From contig JAPLDT010000015.1 in the NCBI GenBank assembly GCA_026391315.1, forward strand, positions 1-47,476: a stretch of 47,476 nucleotides of DNA, in the 5' to 3' direction. Position 1 is the first letter of the stretch. The number at the start of each line of letters is the position of its first letter. Below the pieces are notes generated by a model that made no database searches, was not told the DNA's origin, and worked only from the letters and a program-made list of their open reading frames with translations. This document shows positions 17,403 to 26,477 of the stretch, piece after piece. The position numbers were made by a program, and so were the translations under genes. Origin of the DNA: Bacteroidia bacterium (GTDB lineage Bacteria > Bacteroidota > Bacteroidia > Bacteroidales > Prolixibacteraceae).

Positions 17403-19241
17403 ATGTGTGGAATAGTTGGTTATGTGGGCGAAAGTCAGGCCTACCCGTTTTTGATCCAAGGCCTCAAGCGACTCGAATACCGCGGCTATGATTCAGCCGG
17501 CCTGGCCATTTCTGGAACTGAATTACAGGTTCACAAATGCAAAGGAAGGGTAGCCGACCTTGAGAGTCATGTTCAATCCAAAGATGTCGACGGAACGGTT
17601 GGTATCGCCCACACCCGCTGGGCAACCCACGGTGAGCCGAACGACCGGAATGCCCATCCGCACCGCTCGATGAAGGGAAATTTTGCCCTTGTGCACAACG
17701 GAATTATTGAGAATTATGCCGAATTGAAAATCGACCTTACCAGGAATGGATTTGAATTTCAATCCGACACTGATACGGAAGTGCTGGTCAACCTAATCGA
17801 ATTTTTTTACCTGAATGGAGAAGAGATGGAGGCAGAAATGGCAATCCGGCTGGCATTGTCGAAAGTTGTGGGCGCCTTTGGTATCGCGGTGATCTGCACC
17901 AGGGAAAAGGAGCAACTGATTGTAGCACGAAGGGGAAGTCCGTTGGTCGTGGGGATCGGAACCGGTGAATATTTCGTTGCATCCGATGCGACTCCGGTCA
18001 TTGGCTATACCAACAATGTTATTTATTTGAATGACAATGATCTGGCGATTATCTCCCAAAATAGTCTGACAATCAAAACGCTGGAGGACAAACCTGCCAC
18101 TTTCAAAATATCCAGAGTTGACCGGACTATCGGCGAGATCGAGAAGGGTGATTTTGCCCATTTTATGCTCAAGGAGATTTTTGAGCAGCCAAAAACGATT
18201 GAGGATACCTTCAGAGGCCGTCTATCAACCGACCGAAACTCCATTGTGCTGGGCGGATTACTGGATATTTTCCCCAGGATTGTCAAGGCCAAACGAATTA
18301 TTCTGATTGGGTGCGGTACCTCATGGCATGCAGCCCTGGTCGGGGAGTATCTGATTGAGACTTATGCCCGCGTACCGGTGGAGGTTGAATACGCTTCGGA
18401 GTTCAGGTACAGGAATCCGATTTTATCGGACGATGACGTGGTGATCGCCATCAGTCAGAGTGGCGAGACTTCAGATACTCTGGTTGCCTTGCGGATGGCA
18501 AAGGAACGGGGCGCAACAATTCTGGGCGTTTGCAACGTGGTTGGCTCATCCATCGCCAGGGAAACCGATGCCGGTGTTTACACCCATGCCGGGATAGAAA
18601 TTGGCGTTGCCTCCACCAAGGCATTTACGGCGCAGGTAACTGTCATGACACTTTTTGCACTGAAACTGGCCTTTGCCAGGGGTGAGATAACCTCCGCCCT
18701 GTACTCCGAAATTATTCGGGAGTTGGCTGAGATACCTTCCAAAATATCCACCATCCTGGCAGGTCATCAAAGGATTGAGGAGATTGCCGCCAAATACAAG
18801 GATGCATCCAATGCCCTTTACCTGGGTAGGGGCGCCCTATTCCCGGTTGCCCTGGAAGGCGCACTCAAACTGAAGGAGATCTCCTACATGCATGCCGAAG
18901 GATATGCTGCAGGGGAGATGAAACATGGTCCGATCGCCCTGGTCGATGACAACCTACCAGTAGTAGTTGTAGCTCCCAAAGACCATTACTACGAAAAGAT
19001 TGTCAGTAATATTCAGGAAGTGAAGGCGCGAAAAGGGAACATCATCGCCGTTGTAACCGAAGGTGACCTGGTACTGAAAGAGATGGTCAACGATATTTTC
19101 GAAATCCCTGAGTCCCATCCGGCTGTTACTCCATTGCTGGCCATTGTTCCTTTGCAGCTCTTCGCTTATTACATTGCAGTGATGCGCGGTTGCGATGTGG
19201 ATCAGCCAAGGAATCTGGCAAAATCTGTAACGGTGGAGTAG
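17403..19241 (+). CDS. glmS: Glutamine--fructose-6-phosphate aminotransferase
   Basis: This 612-residue enzyme makes glucosamine-6-phosphate from fructose-6-phosphate and glutamine, the entry to UDP-GlcNAc for peptidoglycan and LPS. Cys2 is the glutaminase nucleophile (MCGIVGYVG). The N-terminal domain has HTRWATHGEPN and NAHPH. Two SIS domains follow (about 285-600) with GCGTSWHAA, SQSGETSDTL, YASEFRYR and EGALKLKEISYMHAEGYAAGEMKHGP. The C-terminus KSVTVE is the conserved end. The length is normal. No glmS ribozyme was seen upstream; the gap to DUF4954 is 5 bases. Confidence 0.97.
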   Translation: MCGIVGYVGESQAYPFLIQGLKRLEYRGYDSAGLAISGTELQVHKCKGRVADLESHVQSKDVDGTVGIAHTRWATHGEPNDRNAHPHRSMKGNFALVHNGIIENYAELKIDLTRNGFEFQSDTDTEVLVNLIEFFYLNGEEMEAEMAIRLALSKVVGAFGIAVICTREKEQLIVARRGSPLVVGIGTGEYFVASDATPVIGYTNNVIYLNDNDLAIISQNSLTIKTLEDKPATFKISRVDRTIGEIEKGDFAHFMLKEIFEQPKTIEDTFRGRLSTDRNSIVLGGLLDIFPRIVKAKRIILIGCGTSWHAALVGEYLIETYARVPVEVEYASEFRYRNPILSDDDVVIAISQSGETSDTLVALRMAKERGATILGVCNVVGSSIARETDAGVYTHAGIEIGVASTKAFTAQVTVMTLFALKLAFARGEITSALYSEIIRELAEIPSKISTILAGHQRIEEIAAKYKDASNALYLGRGALFPVALEGALKLKEISYMHAEGYAAGEMKHGPIALVDDNLPVVVVAPKDHYYEKIVSNIQEVKARKGNIIAVVTEGDLVLKEMVNDIFEIPESHPAVTPLLAIVPLQLFAYYIAVMRGCDVDQPRNLAKSVTVE

Positions 19242-19329
19242 TCCCAAACAGTTTTATCCTGATTGGTAATTTTACAATGACGCTTATTTTCAATTTGGCT
19301 TTGAAATTAACCTGGAATTGTATATATTT

Positions 19330-19401
19330 ATAGGTATAAACTACAGGTGTATGAGCAAGAATATTCAGAAAATTGTGGGAGCGATTTTGCGTCCGCAGTG
19401 A
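19330..19401 (+). other. TAGGTATAA motif and possible 16-residue leader ORF
   Basis: ATAGGTATAA (19330-19339) repeats the motif found near the PAS/LuxR-type gene. It is followed by a tiny frame, ATG 19351 to TGA 19401, encoding MSKNIQKIVGAILRPQ. The ORF is too short to judge. It lies in the 238-base gap between glmS and the aldo/keto reductase gene. Confidence 0.2.
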
Positions 19402-19479
19402 TGAAGATTACATTTGCCTCTAAAGACCTGTAACCAGTTTATCGTTTTTTCGTAAAATCGTCTGTTAAAGCTTGATAAT

Positions 19480-20967
19480 ATGAACGATCTGAACAACTCC
19501 CAAAATTCTCGTCGTCAGTTCCTTAAGAAATCTGCCCTACTGGCAGTTGGAACAACATTGGTGCCCACTTTTCTTGCATCAGGAGCGCTTACACATCCGG
19601 CTCCGCTGATGAAGAGAACATTTGGCCGCATCGGATTCAAGGTAACTACATTGGGTCTCGGTGGCCAGGCTGCCCTACAGTGGACGCCGGAAAATACGGA
19701 TCCCGTAGCGATCATAGAAAAGGCATATAATCTGGGGATTAATTATTTTGATACTTCCAATGCGTATGGTCCCAGTCAGATGAATTACGGAAAGGCATTC
19801 ACCAGGCTTGGTTTGGTTCCGGGAACAAAAAATTATAATTTTTCCAAACGTAAGGCGATCTTTCTGACTACCAAAACCATGCTGCGTTTTGGGAAAGGCG
19901 GCGACAACAGTCCGGTTGCTGGGTACTCCAATGGTGCGGCCGGTTCCAAAGCTTTGGACGATGTCAGACGTTCGCTCTCACAGATTTTCGGGGACGGTTC
20001 AGGGAGTTATCCCAAAGAGGCATGGCTGGATATGGTGCTGATTCACAATCTCAACAAGATGGAGGAGGTGGATGCGCTTTACGAAGGGTATGACAATCGC
20101 GACCCTAAAGCTCCAACCATTGGTGCGCTGGCAGCGCTCAGGGATGTTCGTGACGGTAGCAACCACACCGGACTTAATCCGAAGAATGAAAAATTAATCC
20201 GGCATATAGGCTTTTCCGGACACAACGATACCGCGGTGATGATGGAGATGATTCAACGCGACAGCCAGGATCTGCTGGATGGTATGCTGGTGGCCATCAA
20301 TGCCAATGACCAGCTCTATTTCAACATGCAGCACAATGTGATACCGATTGCCGCGGCTAAAAAAATGGGGATTATTGCCATGAAAGTCTTTGCCGACGGG
20401 GCCATGTACTCCAAGAAGGCGGAGTGGTCCAACAAGGTATCTCATGTGGTGCTGGAGGTCGGAAGCAAGGAGTTACCCGCCGATCAGTTGATAAAATATT
20501 CGTTAAGTACACCGGGGATTCATACTGCCATCATTGGAATAGGTAAGATTAACGAAGATCCTGCTCAGTGCCAACTCACCTTCAACCTGAAGCATGCACA
20601 GGTTAAACCGGAGGAGATGCCTGAAAAACAACGCAAAAGCATTGAACTTCTTGCGTTAAAAGTCAAAGATGGAAAGACCAACTATTTTCAGAAAACTTAC
20701 CAGGAGTTGACTCCACCCCGTGAAACAAAAGTTACCCGCAACGCAAACGGGGCCCAGATCACCTGGCATACTGCCTTTGCCGGCGATTCGGCCATCGACA
20801 GGTATGAAATCTGGCGAAATGGCGCTTTTGTGGAGGAGATCCCATTCAAACCTCAGATCTCAAAAACTCCCTACCATTATGAGGACAAACATTCGGCTGC
20901 AGCAACGGCGTCTTATGTTGTGAAGGTGGTTGACAAGAAGAACAGGGAAGCAGAGGCTAGGGTTTGA
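19480..20967 (+). CDS. Tat-exported aldo/keto reductase with C-terminal Fn3-like domain
   Basis: This 495-residue protein has a twin-arginine signal (SRRQFLKKSALLAVG) ending near SGALTHP. Residues about 45-395 form an aldo/keto reductase barrel. The catalytic set is visible: Asp and Tyr in YFDTSNAYG, Lys in FLTTKTM and His in MVLIHNLN. AKRs reduce carbonyls with NADPH; exported members are common in Bacteroidota and their donor is not obvious. Residues about 415-495 (AQITWHTAF, IDRYEIWRNG, YVVKVVDKKN) look like a fibronectin type III domain, which is not part of standard AKRs. It is probably a single gene or followed by the 21047 gene. Confidence 0.88.
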   Translation: MNDLNNSQNSRRQFLKKSALLAVGTTLVPTFLASGALTHPAPLMKRTFGRIGFKVTTLGLGGQAALQWTPENTDPVAIIEKAYNLGINYFDTSNAYGPSQMNYGKAFTRLGLVPGTKNYNFSKRKAIFLTTKTMLRFGKGGDNSPVAGYSNGAAGSKALDDVRRSLSQIFGDGSGSYPKEAWLDMVLIHNLNKMEEVDALYEGYDNRDPKAPTIGALAALRDVRDGSNHTGLNPKNEKLIRHIGFSGHNDTAVMMEMIQRDSQDLLDGMLVAINANDQLYFNMQHNVIPIAAAKKMGIIAMKVFADGAMYSKKAEWSNKVSHVVLEVGSKELPADQLIKYSLSTPGIHTAIIGIGKINEDPAQCQLTFNLKHAQVKPEEMPEKQRKSIELLALKVKDGKTNYFQKTYQELTPPRETKVTRNANGAQITWHTAFAGDSAIDRYEIWRNGAFVEEIPFKPQISKTPYHYEDKHSAAATASYVVKVVDKKNREAEARV

Positions 20968-21046
20968 AAGGATAAAGGAGATTGTTAACTTTGGATGTAA
21001 TTTGATACTAAATCAACCATCTAAGAATTTCAAAAAGACCGATACC

Positions 21047-21586
21047 ATGAGAAAACTTTTTATCCCCTTGATTCTAGCGTTCATCATCGCACAACCTATT
21101 TTTGCACAGGACGTTAACAAAGGGTGGGAAAAATGGCAGTATATGCTTGGTGAATGGAAAGGTGAGGGAAGCGGTCAGCCGGGAGAAGGCAGCGGAATGT
21201 TTACTTTAAAACCAAAACTGGAAGGAAATATACTGGAAAGAAAGGGTAAGACTATGATTGCAGCAACAGCTTCAAAACCGGCCTCAATCCACGAGGATGT
21301 CATGATCATCTACAAAAACAGGGAGGGCAACCCGGTAAAGGCTATCTATTTTGACAATGAAAGCCATGTCATCAATTACGATATCACCTATTCAGACAAC
21401 AAAATCTTCCTGACCAGTGAGGCGAATCAAGCCATGCCGCGCTTCAGGCTTACCTATGAAAAGCTGGAAGAGAAGGGATTGAACATCCGTTTTGAAATGG
21501 CCATGCCAAATGCACCTGATGATTTCAAAATGTACATTGAGGGGAAAAACAGGAAGGTAAAAGAGATTTCAGAGATGCCGAAGTAG
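21047..21586 (+). CDS. Small secreted protein, DUF1579-like
   Basis: The ATG at 21047 opens a signal peptide (MRKLFIPLILAFIIAQPIFAQ); the frame is open from 20930, but that start would overlap the AKR gene and mask the signal. The protein has 179 residues. After the signal it reads WQYMLGEWKGEGSGQPGEG, resembling the start of DUF1579/heme-binding-like ten-stranded barrels (LxGxWxGxG). The rest is beta-rich. A small periplasmic binding protein is plausible, but no ligand residue can be named. It lies 79 bases after the AKR stop. Confidence 0.7.
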   Translation: MRKLFIPLILAFIIAQPIFAQDVNKGWEKWQYMLGEWKGEGSGQPGEGSGMFTLKPKLEGNILERKGKTMIAATASKPASIHEDVMIIYKNREGNPVKAIYFDNESHVINYDITYSDNKIFLTSEANQAMPRFRLTYEKLEEKGLNIRFEMAMPNAPDDFKMYIEGKNRKVKEISEMPK

Positions 21587-21660
21587 TAAAATTAGCTGTT
21601 GGCTGTTAGCTATTGGCAATTAGCATTGGTTGCACGTTAGCAGTCTCTCAGTATTGAAAA

Positions 21661-21800
21661 AATATATCCCGTATATGAACAACAAAAAAAAGTTCACGCA
21701 AAGAACGCAAAGTGAGACGCAAAGAATTCCGATTTGAACTTTGCGCTCTTTTGCGATTTTCCTTGGCGTCCTCTGCGTGATAAAATGTAGTTATAAGAGA
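21661..21800. repeat. ACGCAAAG hairpin repeat, copy 1
   Basis: CACGCAAAGAACGCAAAG (from 21693) is opposed by CTTTGCGCTC and GCGTCCTCTGCGTG (to 21780), forming a long imperfect hairpin. The flanks (CCCGTATATGAACAAC on the left, TAGTTATAAGAGA on the right) are shared with the element at 42003-42150, so the repeat is larger than the hairpin. It is non-coding here. Confidence 0.65.
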
Positions 21801-21825
21801 AAATAAGGATCAAAGCGTTCTTCAC

Positions 21826-21906
21826 TTTATCCTTTTAACTTTATCCTTTATCCTTTATCCTTTTAACTTTATCCTTTATCCTTTATCCTTTATCCTTTAT
21901 CATTTA
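21826..21906. repeat. TTTATCC tandem array after the GNAT gene
   Basis: About ten copies of the 7-base unit TTTATCC with TTTTAAC variants. In the transcript of the minus-strand GNAT gene it reads GGATAAA and begins directly after the TGA stop (21907-21909). A second array with the same unit is at 22469-22515. Together with the element at 21661 it fills the 320-base gap after the secreted-protein gene. Confidence 0.8.
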
Positions 21907-22395
21907 TCATTCTCCCTCCACAATCAACTCCAGATACGGATAAACCGGATCCGTAAACCCGAACTTCCGGTAGAGCGGTTCTCCGTCTTTGGAGCAGTGC
22001 AAGGCAACCTTGCTGACCCCCATTGTTTTGGCTTCTGTTAGTAACTGTTTCAGTATCAGTGAAGATATTCCTTTTCTGCGGTATTCCGGAAGGGTGTACA
22101 TGTTCAGGATATCACCTTCCAGGTAGGAAGATTGGTTCAAATCTCCGGGAATTTTTTTCAGGATCATTCCGCCATAACTGACAGCCTTTCCCTCATATTC
22201 TGCCAACAGGGCAAAAAAGCTACCCTCCTTCATCGTCTGCAAGAAAAATTGCTGAAGCTTCATCTGCAACTCCTGTAAATAGTCTTGCGATCTTTCTCCT
22301 TGCATTTCAGTAAGATAGTTAAGTCGCGCGGCTGTCATGGCCGGTATATCCTGATCTGTAACCCTTCTAATAATGACTTTTTCAAAATCAAGCAT
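21907..22395 (-). CDS. GNAT family N-acetyltransferase
   Basis: This 162-residue protein has the GNAT fold: beta strand start VIIRRVTDQDI, FFALLAEYEGKAVSYGGMIL, and motif A ILNMYTLPEYRRKGISSLILKQLL, where RRKGIS is the acetyl-CoA pyrophosphate loop. KVALHCSKDGEPLYRKFGF follows, the usual motif B with the xxYxxxGF end. The substrate cannot be inferred. GGATAAA arrays lie downstream of its stop and upstream of its start. Confidence 0.88.
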   Translation of the reverse strand: MLDFEKVIIRRVTDQDIPAMTAARLNYLTEMQGERSQDYLQELQMKLQQFFLQTMKEGSFFALLAEYEGKAVSYGGMILKKIPGDLNQSSYLEGDILNMYTLPEYRRKGISSLILKQLLTEAKTMGVSKVALHCSKDGEPLYRKFGFTDPVYPYLELIVEGE

Positions 22396-22468
22396 GGCAT
22401 TTGTGTTGGTTGTTGATTGATCAGCCCCCAGGGCCGACCCATAGATTCTTTGTTATCGAACGAATCCC

Positions 22469-22515
22469 CCCTTTATCCTTTTTACTTTATCCTTTATCCT
22501 TTATCCTTTATCCTT
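22469..22515. repeat. TTTATCC tandem array after the lipase gene
   Basis: Five or more copies of TTTATCC with a TTTTTAC variant, 10 bases beyond the lipase stop codon (22526-22528, minus strand). It is the same unit and orientation as the array at 21826. Confidence 0.8.
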
Positions 22516-22525
22516 CCCTCTAGGG

Positions 22526-23761
22526 TCACTTCCCTTTAATTACCAAAAATCTCTTAACAAAAGCCACCAGCGAGGGGGCGCTTGCCCCTCCGTGGTCCAA
22601 TCCGGCCATTGGGATATAGGTAACTGGAAGTGTGGAGTCCAGATTCATCAGATCGGTATAAAGTTGCGATGTCATCAACGGTGAAACATCCGTATCCGCC
22701 TGCCCATGCGTCAAAATCAGCGGCGCTTTGATCTTCCAGGCCGATACACTGCTGGCCGCAAGGGCATCCCGCATCTCTTTGAATTTGGCATTGGTCGCAA
22801 GAGTTGTCCGAAACTCATTGGTGAAGAGCTCCGACATGTTGGTGGACAACTGGCTGTTGATGGTGCCTCCGCTGTTGAGCCCGTTGAAAAGCCCGTCGAT
22901 GCGTGAGGCATAGGGTTCGTTGAAAATATCAGTATAGGGATTGGGGAATGCTCCCACTGATTTGAATCCCTTCATGATGTAAGCGATGTAATAGGGTTGA
23001 GGATAGGTAGTCGCCCCAACCACCATCCCGGTTATTGATGGAAGGTTGTATGGCCCCGCGCCACAACCAACCGCTTTCAGGTTAAATTCGCTGCTGTAGG
23101 TGGTTTCTATGGCTTTGTGCAATTGTAACGTTGACAAACCTCCCTGTGAATAGCCCATGAGGTAGAGATCCGCAGAGAGCTTTAGGTTCAGATCGGTCTT
23201 GGTGCCCATCTCCTTAACAGCCCTGAAAAAATCGAGGATGGAGGTTACCGTCGACTGCATATGAAGATAAGGGTGGAAAACCTCTGTAGAGGAACCAAAT
23301 CCCAAATAGTCAGGAATTATCATCACAAACCCGGTGGAGGCAAATGAGGAGATCAGCTGAACACTATAACTTGCTGCATTGACCGAAGGGGCGTTGATAT
23401 ATACCGTATTGGTTCCGTTCTGGAAACTGAGGATCGGGTAAGTTCCTCCTCCGTCAGGAATGCATACCACCCCTGATGCGACCAGCTTTTTGATGCCCAG
23501 CGTTGTATTGTAAGTAACAACATAGACTTTGAATCCCAAATTTACCGAAGGGAGAATATCTGCCACATCGGGATAGACCGACTGCACCGGACTAAACAGG
23601 GCCTTTACATCCGCGGCTGTTGCCGACCGAACCAAAGCATAGCTGACCAGGTAAGTGTCTTTTTTTACTGGGACATCAACACTATCCGCAACATTCGATT
23701 TACAGTTGGAAAAGAGGAGAGATGCAGCCAGCAGTAAACAAATCAAATAGCTATTTCGCAT
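22526..23761 (-). CDS. Lipoprotein lipase/esterase, alpha/beta hydrolase
   Basis: This is 411 residues from the ATG at 23761; a TTG at 23767 is less likely. It has a lipoprotein signal (LLLAASLLFSNC), so it is probably lipid-anchored. The secretory-lipase type alpha/beta hydrolase domain contains the nucleophile elbow GYSQGG (DLYLMGYSQGGLSTL), Asp in LTHGQADTDVSP and His in MAGLDHGG, a full Ser-Asp-His set. It probably cleaves lipid or other ester bonds at the cell surface. It starts 10 bases after the acyl-activating fusion gene, so they likely form an operon. Confidence 0.87.
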   Translation of the reverse strand: MRNSYLICLLLAASLLFSNCKSNVADSVDVPVKKDTYLVSYALVRSATAADVKALFSPVQSVYPDVADILPSVNLGFKVYVVTYNTTLGIKKLVASGVVCIPDGGGTYPILSFQNGTNTVYINAPSVNAASYSVQLISSFASTGFVMIIPDYLGFGSSTEVFHPYLHMQSTVTSILDFFRAVKEMGTKTDLNLKLSADLYLMGYSQGGLSTLQLHKAIETTYSSEFNLKAVGCGAGPYNLPSITGMVVGATTYPQPYYIAYIMKGFKSVGAFPNPYTDIFNEPYASRIDGLFNGLNSGGTINSQLSTNMSELFTNEFRTTLATNAKFKEMRDALAASSVSAWKIKAPLILTHGQADTDVSPLMTSQLYTDLMNLDSTLPVTYIPMAGLDHGGASAPSLVAFVKRFLVIKGK

Positions 23762-23771
23762 GGTCAATCAG

Positions 23772-26258
23772 TTAAATGGTTTTAGAATTGGCAGAAACCG
23801 TTTCAGCGATTTTGGTTTTAACGGTAGCATTCAAGAGTTCGGGGGTCATCCCGTCAGGATCGACCGGTGGCAAAAATTCTACCACAATCTTCGAGCCTGA
23901 TTTAATTTTTTTCTTACCGGAAGACATAGCTTCATAGGCCCCGGTAATAGCAACAGGAACAATCGGAATCGACAGCTCACTACTTAGAATAGCATAGGTT
24001 TTTTTGAAATCGCCGATATTTCCGGTCGTGGTTCGGGTCCCTTCCGGGAAAATCAGGATCTTCTTGCCAAGTTTAACCACCTCTGCCATCTTTTGAATCG
24101 ACTCTTTGAGATCTTTGGTCAGATCCATTACGATAATATTGGTACGACGTGCCAAAGACTGACGAACACGGCTTTTGACATGGTTCTTTTTAGCATATGA
24201 GTAAGTATCTTTCAGGGTATTTTTGTCCAGGCAGGAGAGAACCAAAAACGCATCCAGCTTTGTCTGGTGGTTGGGAGCGATAAAGCAGGGCCCAGCAGGT
24301 ATGTTTTCGATTCCTTTCACCTTAAATTTGAAGAAAAGGCCAAAGAAACCCCGAACTGACGAGACAATGAACTTTAGCCAAAAAGAGTATCTGGGTAATT
24401 CGACCTGTTGATCATCTTTCAGATTGCCAGACCAATCGCCACTTTGTTCCTTGTGAAATAGTTTGTTGGCGCCGATGTATTCTGCGATCTTGCCAATGGA
24501 TGGAAATTTCAGTAACTGCTCTTCGTCTATTTTGATTCCAAAAGTTTGTTCGATAAAATCGATCAAGCTCATCTTTCCAAGGGAGTCCATGGCAATGTCG
24601 AAGACAAGATGGTCATCGGGGGATACATCCATATCGACCTGACTCTCAATGAAACTCTTCACCGCCAGGTACTCTGCGGTATCGGAATCCTCGCTTGCCT
24701 GCTTCTTGTTTTCACTATCATGAATCAGTTCCTCCAGTTTGAAACGTTGTAATTTGGAGAGGCGTGTTCGTGGCAAATCCGTTTTAACAATGGTGAATTG
24801 CATGATTCGCTTGTAGGAACTCAACTCCGCGTTAAAGGGAGTGATCACCTCTTCCCTGAAATAGTGATTTATATCCGTGACAGCATTGTCGGTCAGGAAC
24901 TTCAAATCAGGCACAATGGCGGCATGAAGCATCTCCTTGTGGATAAATACGCCCACCTCCTTGATCGCTTTTGAGAAAAATTCCAGCTTTTGTTCTATCT
25001 CAACCGGGTTGATATTTTTGCCGTTGGGAAGAACAATGATCTCCTTTTTCCTGCCGGTGATGTAGAGGAAACCCTCCTCGTCGATTCGGCCCAAATCACC
25101 GGTATAGAGCCATCCATCCTTCAGTACTTCGGCGGTCTCTTCCGGACGGTTGTAATAACCCTTCATGACGTTGGGCCCTTTGGCAACAATTTCCCCATCC
25201 CTGATCTCTACGGTCATGCCTGGCAATGCCTCACCTGTTGATCCGATTTTTATCCGGCCGGGACGCGGGAAAGTGATCATTGGAGCCGCTTCAGTCATGC
25301 CGAAACCTTCCAGAATTTCAAATCCGATCGCATAGAAAAAAGTCCCAACCTCCTTGTTGAGCGCTGCTCCTCCCGCAATCATAAACCGAAGGTGTCCTCC
25401 AAGACCGATGTGCACTTTTTTGAAAAGTGTTTTTCCCAGTTTGCGATTTTTGGTGGCATAAACCAATTTCAAAAATGTCCGGGCAAGGAAGCTTTTGTTG
25501 ATTTTTGCCATCAATCCCCTGTAAATGAGTTCATATAACCGGGGTACCCCGATAAATACGGTAACCGAATTGTCGGCAAGCGTCTTCATCAGATCGGACG
25601 ACTGCATCGAAGGAGAGACGACCGTTGTTCCTCCACTATAAAAGGTCACCATCATTGATCCCAGAAGTGGGAAGATATGGTGAAGCGGAAGTAGCACCAG
25701 AACTTGACTTTCAGAATGAAAAATTTTAGCCTCTACAACAGCTTTCATGTTTACAAGCAGATTGGTATAGGAGAGCATGACTCCTTTCGGGCTTCCTGTG
25801 GTACCACTTGTATAAATGATCACTGCAGTGGTTTCGTTGTCTTCCGGGCCTATCCATTTCGATTCGGGCTGACCGGCAACCGGTGGATGATTCTCGAATA
25901 GGATGACTTCCGGCTGGTGTTTGCTTTTCGCCACAACTTTCGCGTAAGGCTCTTGCATCGCTTCGCTGATAAAAATCAAATCCGGCTGGCAGTCATCCAG
26001 AATATAGGCTACATCCTCGGCCGAAGCCATGAAATCAATGGTAATAACAATGCAGTTGTTTTGGAGCGCTGCATAAAAAGCAAAGAACCACTCAACCCTG
26101 TTCTCGGCGTAAATTGCGACCTTGGAATATCCTTTCGTGCCGAACAATTGGGCGTATTGTTGGATGTGCTGCAACAACTGGCTGTAAGTAAAATCTCCCT
26201 GCCGGGAAATAATTGCGTTCTTTTCAGGACTACTCCTGTAGATGATAGATTCGGGCAT
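23772..26258 (-). CDS. Fused acyl-activating enzyme, acyl carrier domain and glycerophosphate-type acyltransferase
   Basis: This 828-residue protein has three domains. An AMP-forming acyl-CoA/acyl-ACP synthetase (1-515) has P-loop YTSGTTGSPKG (149-159), EGFGMTE (317-323) and YTGDLG (385-390). A carrier domain (about 525-600) has the phosphopantetheine attachment Ser559 in MDSLGKM. A PlsC-type acyltransferase (about 625-828) has NHQTKLD (663-669) and FPEGTRT (737-743). The layout recalls Aas, which re-acylates lysophospholipids, but with the order reversed and a carrier domain inserted. An enzyme that activates, holds and transfers a fatty acid is a fair inference. The lipase gene follows 10 bases downstream and could supply the fatty acid. 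Confidence 0.9.
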   Translation of the reverse strand: MPESIIYRSSPEKNAIISRQGDFTYSQLLQHIQQYAQLFGTKGYSKVAIYAENRVEWFFAFYAALQNNCIVITIDFMASAEDVAYILDDCQPDLIFISEAMQEPYAKVVAKSKHQPEVILFENHPPVAGQPESKWIGPEDNETTAVIIYTSGTTGSPKGVMLSYTNLLVNMKAVVEAKIFHSESQVLVLLPLHHIFPLLGSMMVTFYSGGTTVVSPSMQSSDLMKTLADNSVTVFIGVPRLYELIYRGLMAKINKSFLARTFLKLVYATKNRKLGKTLFKKVHIGLGGHLRFMIAGGAALNKEVGTFFYAIGFEILEGFGMTEAAPMITFPRPGRIKIGSTGEALPGMTVEIRDGEIVAKGPNVMKGYYNRPEETAEVLKDGWLYTGDLGRIDEEGFLYITGRKKEIIVLPNGKNINPVEIEQKLEFFSKAIKEVGVFIHKEMLHAAIVPDLKFLTDNAVTDINHYFREEVITPFNAELSSYKRIMQFTIVKTDLPRTRLSKLQRFKLEELIHDSENKKQASEDSDTAEYLAVKSFIESQVDMDVSPDDHLVFDIAMDSLGKMSLIDFIEQTFGIKIDEEQLLKFPSIGKIAEYIGANKLFHKEQSGDWSGNLKDDQQVELPRYSFWLKFIVSSVRGFFGLFFKFKVKGIENIPAGPCFIAPNHQTKLDAFLVLSCLDKNTLKDTYSYAKKNHVKSRVRQSLARRTNIIVMDLTKDLKESIQKMAEVVKLGKKILIFPEGTRTTTGNIGDFKKTYAILSSELSIPIVPVAITGAYEAMSSGKKKIKSGSKIVVEFLPPVDPDGMTPELLNATVKTKIAETVSANSKTI

Positions 26259-26337
26259 GGCTTCTGTTTTTGTGACAGCAGGAGGACAATGGATTGCCAG
26301 GGAGACCTCTTTTCGCTGTTGTATTAGTTGTATAAAC

Positions 26338-26365
26338 CAAATTTACGGATTCACTGTAATACAAA
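26338..26365 (-). promoter_or_regulatory. Promoter of the acyl-activating fusion gene
   Basis: On the minus strand TAAATTTG (26345 to 26338) matches TAnnTTTG, with a TTTG (26365 to 26362) 16 bases further upstream. It lies 79 bases before the ATG at 26258. Confidence 0.5.
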
Positions 26366-26477
26366 GTAAGAAATTATTGGGTTCAATACCAAAAAAGAGT
26401 GATTGTGTTACAAATAGCAAAATATTAACCTATTTTGCTTTGAAACGTAAAAAGGTTTGATATTTTTACTTCCGAAT

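Noticed and set aside
21826-22515. Repeat arrays as a CRISPR locus
   Set aside because: The units are 7 bases with no spacers of constant length, and no cas gene is near.
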